A stretch of 35,766 nt of DNA from Pseudomonadota bacterium. Its GTDB lineage: Bacteria > Pseudomonadota > Gammaproteobacteria > Burkholderiales > Thiobacillaceae. Of this stretch, positions 31,461 through 35,766 are shown one piece after another. Position 1 is the first letter of the stretch, and every line of letters begins with the position of its first letter. A program made the translations under genes and the position numbers. The DNA is taken from assembly GCA_021847835.1 (NCBI GenBank), contig JAJZPR010000029.1, forward strand, positions 1-35,766. The letters run 5' to 3'. The notes beneath the pieces are model-generated. The model made no database searches and was not told the DNA's origin. It saw only the letters and a list, made by a program, of their open reading frames with translations.

Positions 31461-32499
31461 CGGGGCCGGACATGTAGACCACATGTTCGTGGCCGAAGAT
31501 CCGGCGACATTGCGCCCGCCGACGGAGATTACGCCGGAATGGATGAACACGGTGCAGGAGGAGCTGGTCGCCATTGCCACGATGAATGGCGCGGCGCTGA
31601 ATCCTGCGGTCAATACGCAGTCGCGGGATGCTATCACGGCGTATTTTCAGAGTAGGATAGATGCACTGGTCAATGCATCGCCCGCCGCTTTGGACACGTT
31701 GAAGGAACTGGCCGACGCGCTGGGCGATGATCCGAATTTCGCGGCGACGATTACGAATGCTTTGGCTCTCAAGGCCCCACTGAACTCGCCGGAGCTCACC
31801 GGCGCGCCGACCGCCCAGACGCCAGCCCAGTTCGACAACAGCATCAAGCTGGCGACCACTGAATTCGCCACCAAGATCGGATTGTCTGCCGCCGAGCTCA
31901 TGACAATCACTGCAACCACCGTTCTGACCGCCGCAGCCCATGCCGGACGGTCGATATTGACCGGTGGAGCAGCGGCAAATATCACACTCTCGGTGCCATT
32001 GGCCAACACTGTCAGGGCCGGATCACGAATCGAGTTCATGCACACCGGGAATGCGGCGTATTCGGTAACCTTACAGCGTCAGGGTGCCGATACGATAAAC
32101 AATCCAGCGGGGAAGACCTCCGTAGCGATGGGATTTGGCGACACGATAGTGATCGAATCCGATGGGGTCAGCCAGTGGTTTGCAGTTGGTGGTTCGCTCG
32201 CTATGGCATCAGGTACAACAACCGGTATATTTGGAGCATCCCTCGCAGCCAGCAGCGGCTACCAAAAGCTGCCAAGCGGGCTGATTATTCAGTGGGGAGA
32301 TATTACTTCCGCTTCGACGACAGGTGCATCATTTACATTCCCTATAGCATTTACAACCCAGGTTTATGTCCAAGGCGGATTTGTATCTTCAGCATCTGCA
32401 CCGACTCAATATATATCTGCATCTTCAACATTAACTGCTATCACCATTTATGCGAGTAGCGGAACTGTTGGTGGTCGTTGGATTGCAATCGGAAAATAA
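31447..32499 (+). CDS. Tail fibre protein
   Basis: A 350-aa fibre. The N-terminal part (MDRINGAGHVDHMFVAEDPA, then TEITPEWMNTVQEELVAIA) attaches to the baseplate; the AALDTLKELADALGDDPNFA stretch is a common fibre repeat; the tip starts at GYQKLPSGLIIQWG, a gp53-type C-terminal receptor-binding domain. AGGAGGCAGCT precedes the ATG. The last ~220 bases are clearly AT-richer than the rest, a sign of recombinational exchange of the tip. Confidence 0.9.
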   Translation: MDRINGAGHVDHMFVAEDPATLRPPTEITPEWMNTVQEELVAIATMNGAALNPAVNTQSRDAITAYFQSRIDALVNASPAALDTLKELADALGDDPNFAATITNALALKAPLNSPELTGAPTAQTPAQFDNSIKLATTEFATKIGLSAAELMTITATTVLTAAAHAGRSILTGGAAANITLSVPLANTVRAGSRIEFMHTGNAAYSVTLQRQGADTINNPAGKTSVAMGFGDTIVIESDGVSQWFAVGGSLAMASGTTTGIFGASLAASSGYQKLPSGLIIQWGDITSASTTGASFTFPIAFTTQVYVQGGFVSSASAPTQYISASSTLTAITIYASSGTVGGRWIAIGK

Positions 32500-32508
32500 G
32501 GATAAATC

Positions 32509-33060
32509 ATGCGCTTCTCTCAAACTACCCAATGCTTCTATCCCGACGATATTGATTATCCAAGTCTTCCTGCAGACATCGCCATCGTCACGCAAGCCGA
32601 TTTCGACTTGGCGATGTCTCGGGCATCCGGCGAAACCCTGAAACTTGTCAACGGAAGCGTGGTGATCGTTCCCGCTCCAGCGCCAACGCTGGCGCAGGTT
32701 CAAGCTATGCAGATTGCCGACCTGTCCGCTGCCTGCGCCGCGCAGATATATTCCGGTTTCACCTCTTCCGCGCGGGGCGCGCCGCACACCTATCCGGCGA
32801 AAGACCGCGACCAGTCCAATCTGTCCGCCTCGGTGACCGCCTCGCTGCTGCCCAATCTGCCCGCCAACTGGACCACCGACTTCTGGTGTGCGGACGGTGC
32901 CGGCGCATGGGCGCTGCGGCCGCACACCGTCACGCAGATCCAGCAGGCCGGGCTGGACGGTAAAACCGCCATCGAGACAGCGATCCGCAAAAACGCCACG
33001 CTCGCGCAGCAGGTGATGGCGGCCACGACCGTTGCCTCCGTTCAGGCCATCATATGGTAA
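32509..33060 (+). CDS. Tail fibre assembly protein (DUF4376-like)
   Basis: A 183-aa protein with an N-terminal fibre-assembly-like part (TTQCFYPDDIDYPSLPADIA) and a C-terminal domain like DUF4376 (GAPHTYPAKDRDQSNLSASV, WALRPHTVTQIQQAGLDGK). Such proteins chaperone or complete the adjacent fibre. It follows the fibre gene by 9 nt with AAGGATAA upstream. Confidence 0.82.
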   Translation: MRFSQTTQCFYPDDIDYPSLPADIAIVTQADFDLAMSRASGETLKLVNGSVVIVPAPAPTLAQVQAMQIADLSAACAAQIYSGFTSSARGAPHTYPAKDRDQSNLSASVTASLLPNLPANWTTDFWCADGAGAWALRPHTVTQIQQAGLDGKTAIETAIRKNATLAQQVMAATTVASVQAIIW

Positions 33061-33350
33061 AGCGCCGCGCCTTGCTGCTGTTGCTCCTGGTCGTCGGCCT
33101 GGTTGGCTGCATCCTGTCCGCACTCTGGATGCTCGGCGCAATCATCTTCTCGCCCAACGGCCAGCGCGCCTGGCACATCGCCCTGGCTTTCGACCAGATC
33201 GGCAACGCCGCCTCGGGCGGCAGCGAGGATGAAACTATCAGCAGCCGCGCCGGGCGCTTGCGTCGGGAAGGGCGCGGCTGGGCATGCGTGCTGTGCCGCG
33301 TGCTGGATTGGCTGGAGAAGGACCATTGCGAGAAGAGTGTTGGGACGTAA
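33054..33350 (+). CDS. Small membrane protein with TISSR motif, unknown
   Basis: A 98-aa protein with one N-terminal membrane segment (LLLLLLVVGLVGCILSALWM) and a conserved-looking C-terminal part: DETISSRAGRLRREGRGWAC then VLCRVLDWLEKDHCEKS. Similar small proteins recur in tailed phages near the tail or lysis genes. The three cysteines could bind metal. The start overlaps the previous stop (ATGGTAA). Function not known to me. Confidence 0.72.
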   Translation: MVKRRALLLLLLVVGLVGCILSALWMLGAIIFSPNGQRAWHIALAFDQIGNAASGGSEDETISSRAGRLRREGRGWACVLCRVLDWLEKDHCEKSVGT

Positions 33351-33484
33351 TTAAAGAGACGGTGCGACCGTTAAGGGTGCGGGAACACCCCTGACAGCCA
33401 CCTCCCGCAGAAGTAGCCTGCGTTTAGCCTAGGCACCGTGCTGTGCACACAGCGGGCCGAAGGCTATCACGCGAAAGCAGTAAA
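33351..33484 (+). ncRNA. Structured leader upstream of com-like gene
   Basis: 134 nt without an ORF and dense in complementary segments: CGGTGC (33360-33365) with GCACCG (33433-33438); GGGTG (33375-33379) with CACCC (33386-33390); CGCAG (33406-33410) with CTGCG (33418-33422); the perfect palindrome GCTGTGCACACAGC (33440-33453); TAGCCT (33414-33419 or 33425-33430) with AGGCTA (33461-33466). CCCGC (33404-33408) can pair with GCGGG at 33379-33383 or 33452-33456, so alternative folds are possible. Candidate cis-regulatory RNA or target of the Com-like protein. No reverse transcriptase is nearby. Confidence 0.5.
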
Positions 33485-33718
33485 ATGGAAATGGTTCGTT
33501 GCGGTTCCTGCAATAGAAAACTGGCGGAAGCGGAATATATCCGCCTGTCCATCAAATGCCCCCGCTGTGGGGCGATCAATCAAATGAAGGCCACCGAGCC
33601 TCTAATCAGCGCGGCAAGACCGCCGGATATGGAGGCCTACGATGGCAAACTCGAAACAGCCGCCCGGCAAGAACGGGTTCAAATACCGCGAGCAGTACGG
33701 CGTAATCATCCTGTGTGA
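33485..33718 (+). CDS. com: Com-like zinc-finger translational regulator
   Basis: A 77-aa protein with a four-cysteine zinc finger: C6 and C9 (MVRCGSCNRK) and C25, C28 (IKCPRCGAINQM), matching the Mu Com layout. Mu Com binds mom mRNA and opens an RNA stem so that mom can be translated. Here the mom position is taken by an ABC-GNAT/formyltransferase pair. The C-terminal tail after residue 35 overlaps the next gene in another frame. The ribosome binding site is weak and the gene lies behind a structured leader, so it may be regulated post-transcriptionally. Confidence 0.82.
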   Translation: MEMVRCGSCNRKLAEAEYIRLSIKCPRCGAINQMKATEPLISAARPPDMEAYDGKLETAARQERVQIPRAVRRNHPV

Positions 33719-33794
33719 TGACGCCAAGGTGCAGGAGCGACTCTTTAACAAGTTGAAGGCGCAGGGCTACAAGCTGCGGGTGGTGACGGTATGA
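33642..33794 (+). CDS. 50-aa protein of the com operon
   Basis: Start ATG at 33642 has GGAGG six bases upstream and the stop overlaps the next start as ATGA. The product begins MANSKQPPGKNGFKYREQYG and continues VIILCDDAKVQERLFNKL, ending KAQGYKLRVVTV: a compact beta-alpha-beta ferredoxin-like pattern. Similar tiny proteins (YREQ-VI---D-x-Q-x-LY-xL-xxG-x-LRVV) are familiar from phage genomes but have no function I know. Position inside the com operon links it to the modification genes. Confidence 0.7.
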   Translation: MANSKQPPGKNGFKYREQYGVIILCDDAKVQERLFNKLKAQGYKLRVVTV

Positions 33795-34918
33795 ATGTCG
33801 AAATCCGCCGCCGCTGTTCCGATTTCGACACTTACCGTGCCGCCCGCGTCAAATCCCTGTTCAACGTGGAAAGCGGGGCCGACTTCGCCCTGGATGCCGA
33901 TCTGCCGATTGATGACGGCGACTGGAGCATCGGGGTGGTGGTCGGCCCTTCCGGCAGCGGCAAGAGCAGTATCGGGTCCAAGCTGGGACAGGCCTATTCT
34001 CCCCGCTGGCCGCAAGACCTTCCGGTCATAGATGCCATCGCCCCGGATGGCGATTTCAACATGGTCACCGGGGCGCTTTCGGCGGTCGGGCTGGGGAGCG
34101 TGCCTACCTGGCTGCGCCCCTTTCAGGTGCTGTCCAACGGCGAGCAGTTCCGCGCCACGCTGGCCAGGCTGGTGTGCGAGGCACCGCCTCTGGCCGTGGT
34201 GGATGAGTTTTCGTCGGTGGTGGACCGGCAGATCGCCAAGGTCGGGGCGGGGGCCTTCGCCAAGGCATGGCGGCGCACCGGCGGCAAGGCAGTGCTGCTC
34301 TCTTGCCATTACGACATCCTGGACTGGCTGGAGCCGGACTGGGTTTTCGATACGGCCTCGGGACAGTTTGAACGGGGGCGTCTTTGGCGACGGCCTCGCC
34401 TCGAAATGCACATCCATCAAACGGACTGGCGTTATTGGCCCCTGTTTGAGCCGCATCACTATCTGAAGCTGCCCCACATGATCGCGGCCAGCTGCTATGT
34501 GGCCACCATCGACGGTGAGCCGGTGGCCCACATGGCCGTCAGCACCCGGCCCGGCCTGATAGAGGCCCGCGCCTGCCGCCTGGTGGTGATGCCGGAATGG
34601 CAAGGGGCCGGAGTAGGCATGCGCTTCCTGAATGCCGTTTGTGACGCTTGGCAGCGCGGGGAGAACCGTTACGGCAAACCGATGCCCACGCTTTTTCACA
34701 CTTCCCATCCAGGGCTGGCCAGCGCCTTGCGGCGGGACAGGAAATGGACGCAGGTATCCGCCAAGCTATACGGGGAACACAAAGGCCGCTGTCGTGAGTC
34801 AATGGCCTGTAGCGCGGCCAAAACAGGCAAGAAACCGTCCGGTGCGGCAGGTTACGGTGGCCACTTCCGGGCGGTTCAAGGCTTCCGCTACCTCGGGGAG
34901 GGTGTATGCGCATCGTAA
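33791..34918 (+). CDS. ABC-type ATPase fused to a GNAT acyltransferase domain (COG2401-like)
   Basis: A 375-aa fusion. The ABC ATPase part (about 1-200) has Walker A GPSGSGKS (52-59), a variant signature LSNGE (114-118), Walker B LAVVDE (134-139) and a switch His173 (LSCHYD). There are no membrane segments, so it is not a transporter. The second part (about 205-325) is a GNAT fold with the acyl-CoA loop PEWQGAGVGMRF (268-279). This architecture matches the COG2401 group. Mu Mom is also GNAT-related and modifies adenine in DNA; this gene occupies its slot behind com. A DNA-modifying role is an inference. Confidence 0.8.
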   Translation: MNVEIRRRCSDFDTYRAARVKSLFNVESGADFALDADLPIDDGDWSIGVVVGPSGSGKSSIGSKLGQAYSPRWPQDLPVIDAIAPDGDFNMVTGALSAVGLGSVPTWLRPFQVLSNGEQFRATLARLVCEAPPLAVVDEFSSVVDRQIAKVGAGAFAKAWRRTGGKAVLLSCHYDILDWLEPDWVFDTASGQFERGRLWRRPRLEMHIHQTDWRYWPLFEPHHYLKLPHMIAASCYVATIDGEPVAHMAVSTRPGLIEARACRLVVMPEWQGAGVGMRFLNAVCDAWQRGENRYGKPMPTLFHTSHPGLASALRRDRKWTQVSAKLYGEHKGRCRESMACSAAKTGKKPSGAAGYGGHFRAVQGFRYLGEGVCAS

Positions 34919-35517
34919 TCGTTGGCCAGCAATGGCTGGGAGCCGAGGCACTGAAGCTCTGCCTTCGGCGCGGCGACGACGTGGCCAAGGTATTTGCACC
35001 AGGAGCAGTTGGTGAAGAGTATGACCGCCTGTCCGCCGCCGCCCAGCAGGCCGGGGTTCCGGTCGAGGTGTGCAAGCAGCGGGTGGAAGCCGGGCATATC
35101 CCGGCGGGCACCGACGTGATTGTGGCGGCTCACGCCCATGCCTTCATCGCCAAGGGGGCCAGGCTGGCCACCCGGTACGGGGCGCTGGGTTACCATCCTT
35201 CGCTCCTGCCAAGGCACCGAGGCCGTGACGCCGTGCGCTGGACGATCCATATGGGCGACCCGATAGCAGGCGGCACCGCCTACTGGATGGATGATGGGGC
35301 AGACGCCGGTCCCATCGCCGCCCAGGATTGGTGCCACGTCTACCCAGGCGACGACGCCGGGACGCTATGGCGGCGCGATCTGGCCCCGATGGGGCTACGG
35401 CTAATAGAGAAGGTGCTGGCCGAGCTGGATAGGGGAATCGTGACAGCCATCCCCCAAACCGACTATCCTGCGACATGGGAGCCAGCCTTTTCATCAGCCA
35501 GGCTATCCGAAGCTTAA
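34906..35517 (+). CDS. Formyltransferase-fold enzyme
   Basis: A 203-aa protein with the N10-formyl-tetrahydrofolate transferase fold: a Rossmann start (MRIVIVGQQWLGAEALKLCL), the active-site block GYHPSLLPRHRGRDAVRW (His97) and WMDDGADAGPI (Asp133). The canonical Asn two residues before the His is Gly95, so catalysis may differ from Met-tRNA formyltransferase; the YHPS...PRHRG form recalls the hydrolase domain of formyl-THF dehydrogenase. It lacks the C-terminal tRNA-binding domain. It overlaps the ABC-GNAT gene by 13 nt, so the two are expressed together and probably act in one pathway. Confidence 0.8.
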   Translation: MRIVIVGQQWLGAEALKLCLRRGDDVAKVFAPGAVGEEYDRLSAAAQQAGVPVEVCKQRVEAGHIPAGTDVIVAAHAHAFIAKGARLATRYGALGYHPSLLPRHRGRDAVRWTIHMGDPIAGGTAYWMDDGADAGPIAAQDWCHVYPGDDAGTLWRRDLAPMGLRLIEKVLAELDRGIVTAIPQTDYPATWEPAFSSARLSEA

Positions 35518-35527
35518 GGCGAAAAAA

Positions 35528-35550
35528 ATCCGCCCTCACAAGGGGCGGAT
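35528..35550. terminator. Intrinsic-terminator-like hairpin at right end
   Basis: ATCCGCCC (35528-35535) and GGGCGGAT (35543-35550) form an 8-bp stem with a 7-nt loop, preceded by seven A's. On the minus strand the A-run becomes a T-run, so it terminates transcription entering the phage from the right; on the plus strand it lies 11 nt past the formyltransferase stop and may also stop that operon. Confidence 0.65.
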
Positions 35551-35556
35551 ATTCCT

Positions 35557-35578
35557 CATCCGGGAATCAGCGAATTTC
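35557..35578 (+). repeat. Right-end transposase-site-like repeat 1
   Basis: Starts CATCCGGGAATCAGCGAATT and matches the left site 216-235 (minus strand) with one substitution and two 1-nt insertions. Inverted relative to the left site, as expected for transposase binding sites at the two ends of a Mu-like genome. Confidence 0.5.
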
Positions 35579-35613
35579 TTTGAATATTGTTTGTCCGATA
35601 TTCAAACGCTTTT

Positions 35614-35626
35614 CATCCGGAAATCA
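35614..35626 (+). repeat. Right-end transposase-site-like repeat 2
   Basis: CATCCGGAAATCA, an exact 13-bp inverted copy of 223-235. It is the outermost recognisable site on the right, so the phage end probably lies shortly beyond it. Confidence 0.5.
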
Positions 35627-35766
35627 AAGCCGCTTTACTCTCACGCTCTACACCGCGGTGCCAAAGGCGCATATCCGCCTCGTCCAGTTCGGCGACATGT
35701 ATCTTGACCGGCAGGGACGCGAGCTGCACCTGGGGCGGCTGGGGCATTTCTGAGTCATGCGCATGA
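35627..35766. other. Probable right flank with fragmentary open frames
   Basis: After the last end repeat the sequence becomes GC-rich and open in two frames. On the plus strand a frame ends RQGRELHLGRLGHF at TGA 35751-35753, with high GC at third positions (about 80% over 35 codons). On the minus strand a frame reads MPQPPQVQLASLPVKIHVAE and onwards, stopping inside the end repeat. One may be a host gene truncated by insertion; I cannot say which. The last seven bases (CGCATGA) repeat the first seven of the window. Confidence 0.35.

Noticed and set aside
31447..33060. Invertible tail-fibre segment like the Mu G region
   Set aside because: No inverted gix-like repeats, no second fibre set in reverse orientation and no Gin-type invertase were seen.
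33351..33484. Retron or diversity-generating retroelement RNA
   Set aside because: The region is structured, but no reverse transcriptase, template/variable repeat pair or accessory gene is present in the window.
33791..34390. ABC transporter component
   Set aside because: The ATPase has no membrane-spanning partner and is fused to a GNAT domain in the com operon, so transport is unlikely.

Overview
The window holds an essentially complete Mu-like transposable prophage (or phage genome) of about 35 kb. By eye it is GC-rich (about 60%) and heavily translationally coupled, with ATGA and GTGA overlaps between most genes. The gene set (BcepMu gp16-type regulator, Mu-type DDE transposase, MuB ATPase, GemA, Mor, Mu gpI/gpT head genes, Mu-type contractile tail) points to the BcepMu-like branch of Mu phages. 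The likely host is a proteobacterium, plausibly a betaproteobacterium. The host call rests on phage type, base composition and a REP-like repeat, and is an inference. No tRNA, rRNA, CRISPR array or tyrosine/serine integrase was seen.

Layout. Positions 1-331 are the left end: an imperfect transposase-site-like repeat that recurs inverted at the right end, and no convincing gene. Positions 332-8072 on the minus strand are a late operon read leftward: holin, lytic transglycosylase, nested Rz/Rz1 spanins, a coiled-coil protein, DUF1804 small terminase, large terminase, DUF935 portal, a small ORF, a gpF-like head protein with an extra C-terminal nuclease-like domain, and gpG. In Mu this block lies between the early genes and gpI on the same strand; here it is inverted and placed left of the repressor. 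Positions 8163-10227 on the minus strand are the repressor and two tightly coupled genes, likely expressed in the lysogen. A divergent control region (10228-10313) carries a near-consensus promoter with a dyad operator between its -35 and -10 boxes. Positions 10314-18507 on the plus strand are the early and middle genes: gp16-like regulator, an AT-hook protein, transposase A, ATPase B, a run of small accessory proteins, GemA and Mor. Positions 18753-33350 on the plus strand are protease/scaffold, capsid, head-tail joining, sheath, tube, frameshifted tail chaperone, tape measure, baseplate, fibre and fibre assembly. Positions 33351-35517 are a structured leader, a Com-like zinc protein, a 50-aa protein, an ABC-ATPase/GNAT fusion and a formyltransferase-fold enzyme, in the place of the Mu com-mom DNA-modification operon. 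Positions 35518-35766 hold a terminator, two end repeats and a probable flank.

How it works together. The Cro/CI-like repressor would block the early promoter; the early genes carry out replicative transposition; the Mor-family activator would then switch on the late operons. A 14-18 bp palindrome with core GGAAACGTTTCC occurs four times. Three copies lie ahead of late operons (lysis block leftward, protease/capsid, tape measure) at exactly the same distance, 24 nt, from a NNNAAG hexamer. If that hexamer is the -10, the palindrome is centred at -43.5, which is where Mu Mor binds at its own promoter. This is the best candidate for a phage-wide late regulatory code.

The two most interesting unexplained systems are (1) this late-promoter module with inverted repeats that place the Shine-Dalgarno sequence in their 3' arm, and (2) the com / 50-aa / ABC-GNAT / formyltransferase operon with its structured leader, a candidate DNA hypermodification system replacing mom.
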